A DNA stretch of 64,000 bases from Centrapalus pauciflorus (lineage: Eukaryota > Streptophyta > Magnoliopsida > Asterales > Asteraceae). Position 1 is the first letter of the stretch. Every line of letters begins with the position of its first letter. Position numbers and translations under genes: made by a program. This document shows positions 11,076 through 24,455 of the stretch, piece after piece. Location of the stretch: contig JAANYP010004341.1 of assembly GCA_020465985.1 (NCBI GenBank), forward strand, positions 62,001 to 126,000, written 5' to 3'. The notes under the pieces are model-generated. The model was not told the origin of the DNA. It saw nothing but the letters and a program-made list of their open reading frames with translations, and did no database searches.

Positions 11076-13055
11076 CCCTATTTAGAAGTATTATATATTA
11101 ACATATAAGTGGGTTTCTAAACTCACAAGCCTAAAATAGTTTAATATGCTAAAACTCAATCTCGAGCTCGTTTATTGGAAAATTTTTAATTTAGCTCGAA
11201 TACGTATGCCTCTACAATACTCATTTTTATAAATGAGTTTTAATGGAGCTCGACACATTACTTAAAACTTAGAATTCTTGGATGATTTAAAATGCTAGAA
11301 GCATAGATTAAAACTTAAACTTCGAGCTAAATATTTAAAATATTAAGTATATATTAGAAAGTAAAAAAATGTTAGAAGCATATATTATAAACCTGAAAGC
11401 AAATTTTAAATGTTGAAAATGTCTGGGCCATATAAGAAATTTCTTTAGGATGCTTTGATACTAATAAGAATATTTTTTTTGAACTCTAACAAATCACATA
11501 ATAATTGTTAGCCAAGAAGCACTATATATGAGTATCATTTTATATATTAATCTTCTAGACCCGTTCCAGTCAATATTTTAACAAGTCGGGCTCAAATAAC
11601 TTGACTTACCGTATACTTTAAAATCCTGATTTCTTTGAATTCATATTAATAGGATGGTTATGGACGTACATAAGATTATAAATTATTTATTTGGCACGTT
11701 ATATATGAGAAACCAAGAGTTACTTTTTTTTTTTTTTTTCATATAAAATGAGTATTTTATATATGTGATACGTTTCTATAAAGTCAAAAGCATGTTGTGT
11801 AATTTGTTTTGATTTTCAAACTTTAATTCATCATATAAATCATAAAATATTAAAAAAGATAACTTTAAATTCAAAATACAATTAGAATAAAAGCTCGGCT
11901 ATGTTTTATAACTGAAGTAAAAGATCATAGGAATATGATGGAATGAACAAACGTAATTTCATGACATAATAATGATAATCATAACTTATATTAGTAGTAA
12001 CATAATGCCAATAAAATATTTATTCAACTAATCTATAACTTCTAATTAAAAAATAATTAGATGCCGCATGTCCTTTTATTAGGTTGTCATTTGGCAAAAC
12101 TTAAGGCTGACATGTGGAAATTACTAACAATTTTAAATATTAAACTTTTTAAATGTAACAAGATATTAATGAATCTTTATTTCCATGTTATTAGGCTTCA
12201 AATATGGAACATATATATTTCAAAAAGATATTAATTAATCATTTATTCTATGTTGGATTACAAATATGAAAAATATTCAAAATAAAATATAATTTTAGTA
12301 TTTACTATTTTAGAATTATAATGATTTTAATATATTATTTTTTAAAATTAACTCATGTAATACATGACATAATTTTAATAACATAAGATTTACACCGGAC
12401 CACTTTCTTTTTTAATGCTTGATGGAATATTGTTGTTTAATTGTTCTCGTCATTTTCTTACATGTATTTTATTTTATTTTAATCACCTTTGTTTAGTGAT
12501 GTCGTAAATAAAAATTGTTGTTTGCTTTATTTTGTTTTTGTCTTCCTTCAATTCGGTTGGGTGGCAATTTCAATGCAGCATAGCATGTCTTTTTGTTTGT
12601 TTGCCTTCCCCCCTTCGCAATATATTGAGCTTTATTTTTTCATATGAGTTTTATAATTTTGTTCCAATTATAAATAATTCTTTATGTAACAAAACAAAAC
12701 GTGTAGTACGAGGGTAGTGACCCTAAATTTCATTTAAAATTGATGACAAAGGAAGATGAATAACAATAATAATAATAATAACAACAACAATTATATACAT
12801 ATTGATAAGTGTGAAAAACACTATGTTCATTAATTTTGTATATTAATTTACAAAGTTGTGATTTTATGATTCATTGTTTATAAATTTAAAAACTAATGAA
12901 TCAATTTAAAAAAGTAATGAACGTTGATTCATTTAATCCACAGAATATATGTCTCGTTATTTATATACTCAAAAAAATGATAAATCAATATGTAAAAAAA
13001 TGAAATACAATTCTTCTCACAATTCTCAATATATTCAGCTTCTCATTCGATTTTA

Positions 13056-13060
<5 letters not shown>
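11076..13060. other. AT-rich intergenic region
   Basis: No gene or bounded element found. A small direct-repeat patch (gagctcg words, 11160-11250) and an (ata)n run near 12766 are the only structure. A short open frame at 12532-12717 has no recognisable protein features. Confidence 0.45.

Positions 13061-13061
<1 letters not shown>

Positions 13062-13150
<89 letters not shown>
13062..13150. repeat. Compound microsatellite (GT)n(AT)n
   Basis: An uninterrupted GT tract switches near 13112 to an AT tract. It creates a spurious Val-Cys/Tyr-Ile open frame. Confidence 0.95.
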
Positions 13151-13152
<2 letters not shown>

Positions 13153-13460
13153 GTATAAATCTTGTACATTTAATGTATAAAATAATGCATTTGATGCAAA
13201 TATTTACACATTTGATAAATTTATGCATATAATGTAAATATTTACACATCTCATGATAATCTTGTTCATTTTATGTACGAATTTATGCATTTAACATTAA
13301 ATTTTGTACATTTAGTGTATAATGTAATGAATTTAAATTTTAAAGGTATAATGCTAGATTATGATGTTTATTAATATTAAAAACCAATAAAATTTGTTAA
13401 GTTATAACTTTAATTTTTAAATTTGTGCATTTAATGTACAAATTTGTGCAATTTTGTCGT
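13151..13460. repeat. Degenerate short tandem repeats around tttaatgta
   Basis: The phrase catttaatgta with relatives (cattttatgtac, catttaacatt, catttagtgta) and aaatttgtgcat/aaatttatgcat recurs about every 20-45 bases. It is an old, low-complexity tandem region. Confidence 0.5.
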
Positions 13461-13966
13461 GGTTTACATGTTCTCACAGAATTGAAGAGTTATTACCGAA
13501 ACCCAATCTCACATGCATGGTGCACCACCACCATATAATGTAAATGTACATTCTAAGAAAAGCTCATCATGAGAATACTTAAACCATACAAGTCTTATGT
13601 GCATTCTTTGCTTTTTCATCTCCAAAGATATAAACACTCATTCACTCTCCAACTACTTGTGTCTTTAATTTGTACTACCTACGACTTTTTTTTTTTTTTT
13701 TTTTAATTATAAGGTTTGCTTATTTTTATGATAGTTCTAATCATTTACAACAATTGTTACATCTTGTTTAATTTCTAAATTGAAGAACTTAACAGTTAAT
13801 ACATTGAAGCAAACTTATGCATGCATTATACTTGTTTTAATATACAACATAAAAATTTAAAAAAGGAGAACAATATATTGTAAGAAACTAATTAAATAGA
13901 TATAAATATTTAAAAATATAATTGTATCAAAAAGTTATCATGAGACGTTTGATTCATTGAATATAA

Positions 13967-14271
13967 GGGGGCGTTTGGTTCGCGGATTTCCTGGGATTTG
14001 CATTTAAAATCCTGTGTTTGGTTCGCAGATTTCAGTAAGGATTTAAAATCCCAGGATTTCATAAATCCCTCCCTTCTTTGTTATTTAAAATCCCAGCCTC
14101 CCCCCTAGGATTTTAAATCCCAGTTACCTTGCATTTTTCAGGTTAACAAATTTTTTCTATAAGATAATGCAAATTCTTTGACAAAATCCTGACAAATGCA
14201 AATGCTGCATAATGCAAATCCTTTGACAAAATGCAATTCCAGAGAAAAAAATCCGCGAACCAAATGCCCCC
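13967..14271. mobile_element. Tourist-like MITE (PIF/Harbinger type)
   Basis: A 305-bp element with terminal inverted repeats gggggcgtttggttcgcgg and ccgcgaaccaaatgccccc, flanked by taa on both sides (13964-13966, 14272-14274). A 3-bp TWA duplication with G-rich GTTTGGTT ends is the signature of Tourist-like MITEs. An internal second copy of the terminal phrase (gtgtttggttcgcagatttc) lies at about 14013. It does not code. Confidence 0.85.
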
Positions 14272-14474
14272 TAAGGTAATTAAAGGAAAAATTGAAGCCA
14301 ATTTTAATCTATAATATATTCAAGTGACAACATAATTAAATGTCATGTGACATTTAGTTACTTATTTAATAGTAGAACTATATGCTACAAACAAATAAAA
14401 TGTAGATTAACAAATAATATTGATCACAAAGGCTCATATTTCTACCTGGCCTGAACCATTTTATGGGCATCTCC

Positions 14475-15397
14475 TGTTGGGTATCAAACTTTCTATGTGG
14501 GGTTTGTTGGTGATTTATCACCAATATTATTTAAGTGTAATGGGATGAACTTGTTTGACCAAAATAATCTTATTACATAATGTACAAGTTGGGTTGGTGC
14601 GGAATGTACACTTGTTCAATATTGTTTAAGATTAATTACCGGGGGTTCGGGGGCAGCGCCCCCGATAGCGGGGTTCCAGGGGCGGTTGGACCCTAAATTC
14701 GGTTGAATTCGAATTATAGTTATTTTTTTGGCGGTTAAAATGGCGGTTGGCCATTTTGGCGGTTACCCGCCAAATAATTACCCGCCGTTTTGGTCATTGA
14801 TGGGTACACAAAAAATCAGTAACATATTCCATATTCATTGTTCGTTTTCCTCTGAGTTTTATCCGATTGGGATTTCGATCGTACCGTCGAAATACTTCAA
14901 TCTGAAAGTGTATCACGACTCTCAGATTATCCGAGCATTTTTGCAACCCATATTTTCTACAGGGTTTAAACCCTTTACAAATTGCGCATTAACTCCTTTC
15001 CCGACAAAATACGAGAGAGGAACTGCTAAAAGGAGGGAACCAACAACTTTTAGGAAGATGTTGTCGGTCGTCCAGACCCACGCAGGAAGGTCACACATGA
15101 AGAAGTTCCCTGATTGGCTGATCAGAGAACGTGGACATCCGAGTGCGATGCGCCTCACCAACCAGTGAGGAGGTCCACTTTCGGAGCCTCTCACATGGTA
15201 ACATATGTATAAATACCTCTCATTCGCCTGGTGAAGAAGGTAATGCTCAAAATCCATTAATTGCATACTCCTCCATGGGCGCATCGGAGTGTCAATGCAG
15301 GGAGCCTCCTGCATTGTCACTAACCCTTGTCTCTTTATTTATATGTCTAGTTCAAGGTGCAAAGGATCCGACTGGAAGCTAACTACCTAACCCAACA
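14475..15397. mobile_element. Probable LTR (solo LTR or remnant) of an LTR retrotransposon
   Basis: Bounded by TGTTGGGT and its exact inverted complement ACCCAACA, the TG...CA form of a plant LTR, 923 bp long. It includes the motif ggggttcgggggcagcgcccc near 14640, a phrase I associate with plant LTR elements, and a much higher GC content than the surroundings. Flanking 5-mers (tctcc and cttgt) do not match, so either the ends are older than they look or this is one LTR of an element whose remainder was lost. The 146-codon plus-strand frame at 14728-15168 and the 132-codon minus frame overlap in the LTR and match no protein I know. Confidence 0.6.
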
Positions 15398-16256
15398 CTT
15401 GTATTGCTTGTTGACACACAAACAAATATGCATGACTCGCTTGTGAAATACATAATTAAATATTAATTGTCAAGTACTTACATGTGCACATGACGCGAGG
15501 ATAATACGTATATTCATAAGCATTAACAAAAAGTGTTTTTTAAAATGTTTTCCTTTTACCAAGAAAATATGTAACAAAAAAAAAAATTCAAGAAATCGTG
15601 GTACACATGTGAGAAATGGGTCAAGGCATTATGTTATTTGGGTTATTTAACTACCGCAATATTTCTTAAAAATTATTTAATTATTGTAATAATTATATAT
15701 ATATTTTTGAAAAGTAGAAAAAATAAAGGTGGATGCATACCAGTTGGATGGATGGTTTGAAAAAAAAGATAAAAAGACGTAATTATATTCAACACAAGTC
15801 ATTGTCATTGTCATGCGCATCATTTAATAAATAATATTTTTCCTTTTTTCCTTTCATTCGCATATTGTGGTCTTTCGATTTTCAAATTTTAATTATTTTA
15901 TATCATCTATTTAAATAGGAAAAGGTAACTTATGGTCAATATGGCCGTTGAATTTGCATGGCTCCTACCGAATATTTATAATAACTAATAGGAACAGGAA
16001 TCGTATAAATTAATTTTTCTTCAAGAAATACTCTCTGTTTTAAACAATAGGTGATTTATATATATATAACAAAAAGTTATCATATATAATAATTATAATA
16101 TAAATTCACTATGAATAGGATAATCATGCATTTTACATTAAATTATTATGGATTACAAAATTTTATTGTGTACAAATCACTTTTTAATTAAAATACACAT
16201 CTAGGAAATAACGTTTAACATCATACACCTTGTGATGGATATAGTAAGTTGAACCT
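15398..16256. other. AT-rich spacer
   Basis: Nothing recognised apart from short A- and TA-runs. Confidence 0.4.
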
Positions 16257-17043
16257 TCAGAGCACAGGGGCGGATTTAGTGTTTAAAGATGGGTGTCACT
16301 CGACACCGATAAAATTTCAAAATACTGAAGCACGTATATATCAAAAATCCGAGTGATACCTAAGATTTTTTTTGTGTGACACCTACGAAAAATTTATGAA
16401 CATATAATATACAAATGTAATTTATATTTGTTGTTTTTATTACTCAAATTTATTGAAATATTACTGAGTTTTAAACATAAACTTTTTTTTCTTTAAAGGA
16501 ACCCAACAGAATGTTTAAACAATCGGTCAATAACCCAAAAAACTTTATAAAAAAACAAAAAAATTTGGTCCATAACTTGAGATCCCTAATTGCCCCTCTC
16601 TGTCTGCGTGCATTTCATTCATCCATTCCCAATTCAAGTTTCAATTTCATTCCTTCACCAGCTCCACCCTTTTGGCCAGCTTAAATGTTAAGTGCTTATT
16701 TGTTAAATGTTATTTATTTTTTATTTGATCTTTGGTTAAACTTATTTGTTAATTCTTACAAAAAAATTAGGTAAACGTACAAATTTTAAAAAGAAAGTTC
16801 CAATCATCATCCGGATCTTCCAGCAATAACCAAAGCAATAATCAATCGGTCCAATCTAATTGATTTTAAAATTTAATGGCATTGTACTATGTATTTTTCA
16901 ATTAGAAAAACTTGTTATTTGTTAATTTGTGTTGTCAATCTGTTTCGGTGACCCGATCCATCTTAGAAAATATAAGTTAATACATAGTTTAAAAAAAAGT
17001 GACACCTATAATAAAAATTCCTAGATCCACCCCTGTCAGAGCA
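16257..17043. mobile_element. Non-autonomous hAT element with perfect 8-bp TSD
   Basis: The element is 16265-17035 (771 bp). It begins CAGGGGCGGATTTAG and ends CTAGATCCACCCCTG, imperfect inverted repeats. Identical octamers tcagagca flank it (16257-16264 and 17036-17043). CAGGGGCGGA ends with 8-bp duplications are classical for plant hAT elements. Subterminal words gtgtcactcgacacc and gtgacaccta suggest transposase-binding repeats. No transposase frame is present. Confidence 0.88.
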
Positions 17044-20000
17044 TCTAAGTTTTATGAATTCCAACAACAATGAAACTACTATACATACATATTTCTTCAG
17101 CGCAAGCCATGACCATCGTTTTTGTCAATGTAATAAGATGGACCGGCAAATCTAGGGACGAAACTACGATTCTATATTGAGAAGCCGATTGAATAACAAT
17201 AATTATCACGTAAATGGTTTTGGGATTTCTTCCAGCTTATCAAATTCATCTCTGAACTTCATTTTTATATTAAGTGTCCATAATTTTACGGTTTACTTTC
17301 GTTGTTTATACAACCTACATCAACTTTAATGTTCCATTTTGTTAATAATAAACGTATTTAAAACTAAATTTAATAAGAAAAATAAAACAATATATAATTA
17401 TTTTAATTATATATAAAACGTAAAAACTATAAGCTCCTTACAAAACCCACCACTCACCACATGTTAAATATTAAATCTGTTGATCACCGGCCACCACAAA
17501 AACAACGGATTCGAACGTATTTTCCAGAACCCCTTATATTTGACGAAAATTTTCATCGAAAACAAGTTAATTGAATGGGACCGAACTATTTTAAGAGCTA
17601 CTGCTTCCAAAAACTCCAGCTACTGAAAGCATTAGTTCTGTTAGAAAAAACAAAAATTACAGTTAGTTTTTTCTAATATAGCAAAAAAAAAAAAATGCTA
17701 ATAGAGGTAGTGTTTGAAATAAGCTTTGGATCAAATAAAGTTATTTTTTCTTACTCTTTTAGTAATTATAACCTATAAATTCTAATTACTATCAATACAT
17801 ATATATATGATTTAAAACTAAAAACTACAATTACAACTACTTGTACCAAACACGTTTATAAAACTAAAAACTCTGACTTTCTTTAAAGACTCAAACTCCT
17901 GAAAGCTTCGACTATTAAAAAAAAAATCAAACTCTTCTAAAAACTCGAAACTATAATTAGTTTTACCAACATACTCAAATGAGGAGTTAATCTTTTTTTT
18001 TTTTTTAATGAAAAAATATTTTATTATTTTAGCCGTGTATGCAATAAATTTTTTTACATGAAAAAATATTTTATTATCTATGTTATAAAGGGAAGTGACA
18101 AATGAAAACGCAAGAAATATTTATAATACATCCAAACATATTTCACCTCTAAAATGTGTTTTTTTAAAAAAACCATTATGTTTTCACTTAAAAACAATCA
18201 TGTTATAAAGAGAAGTGACAAAAATGTGTTTTATTAAAAACTTCAAACCAAAAATTTAACCACGCCCAAATTCTCAAGTGAAAATGTTAAAAACACAATC
18301 ATGCTAATTTAGTAATTTGTAATGGCACCTCACCTGGGCTTGTTGTGGGTGGCCAACATCCATCAGCCACCTATTCATTCCGTCACTCAACATTTGTAGT
18401 CATTATCTTATTAAAATCTTTATAATTATAAGCAAGTAAAGTTGTTTTACGGTTTTGGATCATTTTTTAATAAAATTTTACCTTTTAAAAAAGACATAAA
18501 GTTGTTTGAATATAGGAAACCTTTCCCTCCTAAAAAATTGAAAATAACAAATCCATATATACATAACAAATAATAATATATCAAACATAAATTTTATGTA
18601 TACAAAATAATAAATGAAAGCAACGTACAATGATTGTTTGTGTTAGTTGAAGACATAAACAATTCGCCTCCATGTTCACAAATCGTATAAGCCAAGTACA
18701 TTTTCCATGAAATACATTTAGTCAGTCAACTTCAGTTCCTTTTTTTTTTTTTTTTAATTTAAAGATTGGTTATATTTTAAGTTCAAACACCTCAATTTAT
18801 AGAAATATACATCTCACTACAATACAATATATCAACTACTCAACTAGTGATAATGACATAAATAAATATTGACAAAATAATATAAAGGAAAAACCATAAA
18901 ACCACATTCCTTTCCTATATTTTTTACTATTCTCATTTTCATAAAGAGTTGAGTCTACTCTTTTTCATCAAGAATTCAGTCTTTCGTCATAAGATAAAGC
19001 TGTTTGTAAATCCATCATAAGTTAATTCTTTCGATTCCACCGTATTAAGCACATCCCAAATGATATTGTAAGGGTGTTTTACTGGATTGCGGGTGAGGTT
19101 TGTCTAGCGAGAGCCAATAAAAATCTATTTTTTTTTTTGAATTTTTAAGTGTGATCTAGGAAGCTATAGATTGCAACATATATTTTCAAACTTAAGATTT
19201 TTCATATGGTTTTGTATCTACATGTAAAAGTTTTGGAGGATTTTCAATTCGAGGGAAGGGTTTGTCAAAACTAAGGGACATTTGTTTCACGGAATGAAAT
19301 TTGAATAATTATAATTTATTTTATAATATATTAGTTGATTGGTTGAAACGTAAAATGATGTTGAGACTAGCAAGTGGTATAAGTTATCTGAAATGTTAAT
19401 AATCTAAATTCATTTACATATAACTAGAAATGATAGATTTCTTCAGCCTTAGATTTTGATATATTGAATGTAAACACATTTTTTCTTCATTGTTTTTATA
19501 TTCAAAATATCAAAATACACTATAAACAAATTCTAATTCTTTTCCAAATTTAGTTCCGTGTAAACTTAACACCACATGTTTTTATGATATAAGAAAGCTT
19601 TTTAGCAAATGATACGTGTCTCTCTTTCTTTTTCACATGTTCTCACATAAAGCATGGAAATTGGCAAAATTGTAGATGATGCCCTTACGATCGAGTTTTT
19701 GATATATTGATTGACAAAAAAGACCTTTATTTTATATAATAGGAATGTTTTTATTAGTTTTTTTAATGTATAATACATTTTTCTTTGTTGACTAAATATA
19801 TCATGTTGTTTCAAAAAAATAATAATAATAAGAGGAGGGGTGGTGGTGGGGTGTGTCCACTTAAATGGGGTTTACATAATTGAGTTTGGGATTGTTACAC
19901 TCCACATATTGAACTATTTGATAGCATATATTATGGGTTTAATTATATATGATGTTTGGGCCCACCATATTTTAATAATTAATACTAAAAGAGAAGAAAC

Positions 20001-21936
20001 AAACATGATAATAGGATTAGAGATGAATGCTGCATGCTTATATATATATCCCTTGAAAGACAACAAGTGAACTACAAATCATCATCAATGAAATCAACTT
20101 TTTTTACACACACACATACATATATAAAATTAGTCTTACCAAACATTAAGGATAATATATTAAAAAAACTAGCAACTTTTTTAGCATGTTGTCTATGAGA
20201 TGAGGGTCAATCTTCATTACTAACATTCATGCTAGCTACAAGTTTAATTTGTTGCTTAACAACCATGCTACCTTATATAATATCTCATTAAACAAAGTGA
20301 ACAAACTATCATTTATAGACTTTAATTGAAAAGTGAATGAATATACAACAATCCATTATATATATATATACACACACACAATTTTCAAATCTTCATATAT
20401 ATGTAGAATTATCAAATCAAAACATGCATGATATAACCAAACTGTTAAAGCAAATAATTGTGATTTTATAAGTTAAACTTGAAAGTAATAATGCAAATTC
20501 AAAACTTAACAAGCAATCTTATAGGTGATAATATGAATACTAGCAAAACCACCATGTCAAAATTAAAGACAGTCATAAAATATTCATTCCTCATCCATTC
20601 ATGGAGCAGCGAATAACTTTTTAATTTAACTTTCAAAAACCAATGAAGTCAATTCAATTTTTGTTATTACTTTTGGAGATGATAATTTTGTTAATTTAAA
20701 AATATAAGTAATCAACTATATATTGATCAATCACTCAAATCTTCGAGACAACATACCTGGAAACAAGCAAAACGAGTGTCCAAAGCAAAGCTTTCATATA
20801 TACTTGTGCAGTTGTGCCTAGCTTCTATCGTAATCTAATAACTAATTTGTTCTTCATTGTCATCACAGAAGGAATAAGACTAGCTAATGACAAAACTAAC
20901 AAAAACACTTATTAATAACAAAACTAAAAAGTTAAAAGGTCAATAATAATTTGTTTGTTAAATATATTATGAAATATAACTATAATCCATGATGAGTCTA
21001 GAAATATTAACTCAGATCATCACAAATATGATAAACATTTTGATATAGGTTAAATATAGATATTTTGCCCAAAAAAGTATTTAATTCATTCGTTTAAGAT
21101 CATACACGTGTATATATAATCAAGATGTTACATAGGTCCATGGCTAAATCGAGTTGTTACATCAACTTTAAAAAGAAATGACATGTACATGTTAATAATG
21201 AATCATTAAAAAAGGAAGAAAAAACAAAGAATATAAATCAAGATAAAGTATGTCCACAATATTTTTATAAAACCAATAGGCTATTTGTCTACAAAGATTT
21301 AACACGTTCATATCCATCAATGAATCACTGACATATTTATGATGAAGTTGTTACACTTCGAAGCATCATACTCTTACAAATAAGTGAATAACTATACTTT
21401 TTTATTGTATTTTTTATAATGATTAATATTTATATGGTTTAAATTTAAGTTTACTTACATATTATATAGTCTATTGTTTTTTAAAAATAATCTACGTGTG
21501 GGTTCATAAACTAGTGAATAAATATATAATTAATTTAAATACAACCACTTGATTTAGATCAAATTGTCACCACCAAAGATGAGAGAGGTTCCCTTTGGTT
21601 GAGGTCTCAGGATAAAGCCTTGCCAAATGCGTTTCTTCTTAGGTGGATGTGTGAGGTTTGAAAAGAATGTGACAGTAGCTTACCTTTTGACGCAATTAAC
21701 TCTTAAATAAAACATAGAAAGAGAGGTTTTTAACGTATCGTATATTGTAGCAGATGATGGAGTCGTAGGTGGGGCTGCAGTTGCATCCATCCATCCTCTG
21801 TTTTTTCTTCTTTTGGTGCACGAGCACGACTCTCTCTTTACTATATTTTCCAATCCCAACGGCTCTACATAATTCCATCCACTTTCACTGTTCCACTTCC
21901 TAGTTCTTACTACTACTTTCTATTTTTTATTATTTA
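17044..21936. other. Gene-free AT-rich region
   Basis: Nearly 5 kb with no gene that I can support. Short open frames (19602-19814, 19840-20070, 21696-21878) lack domains or plausible codon structure. The interval 17560-17960 contains dispersed-repeat wording (actcctgaaagc, cagctactgaaagc), and a Helitron-like 3' end (gtgggttcataaactag followed by t) is near 21497-21513. Otherwise I see only A/T runs. Confidence 0.45.
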
Positions 21937-21968
21937 TTAGTTTATGTACCACGTGTTACGGGAATAAA

Positions 21969-22051
<83 letters not shown>

Positions 22052-22505
22052 AAAATAATTAATTGTATTATATTTTATATTAAAAATAATAATGTTTATT
22101 TATTTTTTCTAATTAATTATTTATTTATGTTTATATATATTAAAAAAATTAATTGTATTTATCATTTATTTTATTTTATATTTAAAAACAATAAAGTTGT
22201 ATTTATCTATTTATGTTTATAGATATAGAAAAAAATAATTGTATTTATCTTTTATTTTTTATATTAAAAATAATAATGTTATATTTATCTTTTTTGGTGA
22301 AATTTATAGATATTAGAAAAAATAATTGTATTTATATTAAAAATAATAAAGTTGCATTTATTTATGTTTATAGATATTTGAAAAAACTAATTGTATTTAT
22401 CTTTTATTTTATTTTATATTTAAAATAATAATGTTGCATTTATCTTTTTTGATAAAATGTGGTAACGTCACGTGACAAATTGTGTTTACCTTTATTATAT
22501 ATATA
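21937..22505 (-). mobile_element. Helitron-like element with internal ~100-bp repeats
   Basis: The left edge a|TTAGTTTATGTACCACGTGTTACGGG is the complement of a Helitron 3' end (CTAA, with ccacgtg hairpin remnants). The right part (ggtaacgtcacgtgacaaat) matches that of 4659-5104. A long (TA)n tract (about 21972-22048) is inserted near the left end. From about 22120 to 22450 a unit near 100 bp (atgtttatagatatt...aataataaagttgcatttatc) is repeated about four times with indels. Two spurious open frames result. Confidence 0.55.
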
Positions 22506-22597
22506 AATTTGCAAAACATAATTTTAGAAATTGCACGCATTCATTTCATTTTATACTAAATCTTTTAATCAAATATGATAAATTTGACTCGTGCATT

Positions 22598-22915
22598 TTA
22601 GGCGGCGTTTGATTAGCAGAATGCTTATTCTTGGAATGGAATCTGTCAAAGAATGAATTCTGCAAGAAATGGAATCTGTCGGAATAAAAATGGAGGCCGG
22701 TGAAGATGAAGAAGTCTAGGGTTTGTTTTAGAACTGTTAAATCTTTGAAATGGAATTTAAATTTTGTGGCACTAACCCAATGAAAATAGATTCATTCAAA
22801 AGTGGTGTTTTAAAAAAAATAAATTTTCATTCCATTCTTTTTACTGCCAAAGAACACATTGGAATGAAATTTTCATTCCAATTCCATCAGATTCTGTGAA
22901 CCAAACGCGCAGTTA
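22598..22915. mobile_element. Tourist-like MITE with tta duplication
   Basis: The element is 22601-22912 (312 bp), flanked by tta on each side. The ends, ggcggcgtttgattagcaga and tctgtgaaccaaacgcgcag, are imperfect inverted complements. The internal foldback pairs tggaatggaatc-type words with attccattc-type words. It is the same general type as 13967-14271 but a different family. Confidence 0.75.
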
Positions 22916-23024
22916 GAGTCAAAATAAATAGATCAAACCGGTAAAGAGTTGAAACAACTATAACTACTTTCTAAATATATACAGTGAAGTTTTTTTAAAA
23001 GTGTTTAATTTTGATTATTAAAAA

Positions 23025-23110
23025 CTAGTTAAGCCCCACATGTTACGTGAGTATATTTAATAGAAGATTGTTTTTTCTTAAAGAAAAATATAAGAATAAA
23101 TATAATTACA
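23025..23110 (-). mobile_element. Helitron 3'-end remnant
   Basis: The sequence a|CTAGTTAAGCCCCACATGTTACGTGAG matches the complement of Helitron 3' ends elsewhere in the window (CTAG plus a decayed hairpin). The other end was not found. Confidence 0.4.
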
Positions 23111-23682
23111 AATATAATAAATTACTGATGGAGGAAACACCAACTATTATAAAGTTTATTTTTGGATCCGCGGCTTGTTAAGAAAAATGGAGGAAACAAA
23201 CCAATAAAAATAAAAATATATATATTGGTTTTCAATACGACCCCAAATAATAATAAACCATACATTAATACATAAAATATCATCCAATATGATCTAAAAA
23301 GATTTAGCATTATCAATGTTCAAATCAAATGAATGTGACCGAAATGACAGAAAAGTGACTCGAGGGACCATCCGAAAACAAGATAAGTCGGCTGTATAAA
23401 CGGCATCGTTACATGATTCCTATCTAAATCTTAAAATCAAATAAAAACACAATTTATTAGCAAATGAGGTCTAAAGCTTTAATCATCTTTCAAAGCCATT
23501 TTTACTTTAAATATGAATGATAACTGTCTTCTTCATGGAGATGTTCTATTCTTTCAAATATAAAAAATGTATTGAAATTATTTCGATGATTTTAACTTTT
23601 TATGATTTGAAGGGAAAGTTTTGTTCAAGAATTCTAGAGTCTCGTCTATACTTGATCAAAGCATTTTTTTCTAGAACTAGCA

Positions 23683-24009
23683 TTATTTTTAGGATTAGTA
23701 ATGAAAAAACCTCATAAATTTTTCTTAGTTTTTTGATTAAGTCTTTTTTCTAATTGTTTAAGTCCTTTAACTATTTTTGTCTTATTAAAAAAAACCACTA
23801 TCTTTACATGTTTTAACAATTAAGTCCCTAAACTTTTTGTTTTATTGGTTGTGTTTTACCAACTCATCCGGTAGCCGGTCAAAAATATATACTTTTGAAT
23901 AATACAAAAGTAGTTTAGAGACTTAAACAATCGGAAAAAATATTTAGAGACTTAATCGTGAAAATGATAAAAGTTTATATAGTTTTTTCAATATTAACCC
24001 TTATTTTTA
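23683..24009. mobile_element. Mutator-like MITE, AGGGTTAATATTG family, copy 1
   Basis: The element is 23692-24000 (309 bp), with identical 9-mers ttattttta at 23683-23691 and 24001-24009. The termini ggattagtaatgaaaaaacc and ttttttcaatattaaccc are inverted complements. The interior foldback includes gattaagtc/gacttaatc pairs. Related copies lie at 24585-24986 and 61423-61763. The 9-bp duplication points to Mutator-like mobilisation. It is non-coding. Confidence 0.82.
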
Positions 24010-24455
24010 TAAGGTATCAGGTTATTATTATATTTAGATTTATCAGGACCTTTTGTTGATGTGGTTGAACTACATAACAAATCCTTAAATGGGAGTTGGG
24101 ATTGGTGGATATCAAATCCTACATTTATTGTTAGCTCATTTAACTTTTCGGTGTTTGTTTTTGAAGTATTTTTTTAGCTTTTGCTTCGAGCTGCTGGCTA
24201 TTTTTTGTTGTTGTTTCTTTTCCTTTGTTTCGGGATGCACTTTTAATAACATTTCATCTTTAGAAAAAACCCTTATAAATGCACATGTGAATGTGCAATT
24301 TTTTTCTTCTTTTTATTAAAAGTTATGAAGTGGCTCCGAAGAGAAGCGAAACAAAGCCTCAATTACATTCTAACCAAGTTCCATGGACGACTAGTCCATG
24401 TGAATATATAAGTTGATAGAATATTAGAATTAACTGTATATCAGATTTATAAAAT

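Noticed and set aside
14728..15168. 146-codon frame in the GC-richer LTR
   Set aside because: It starts in the repetitive ggcggtt region of the LTR, matches no gag or other protein I know, and overlaps an equally open minus-strand frame.
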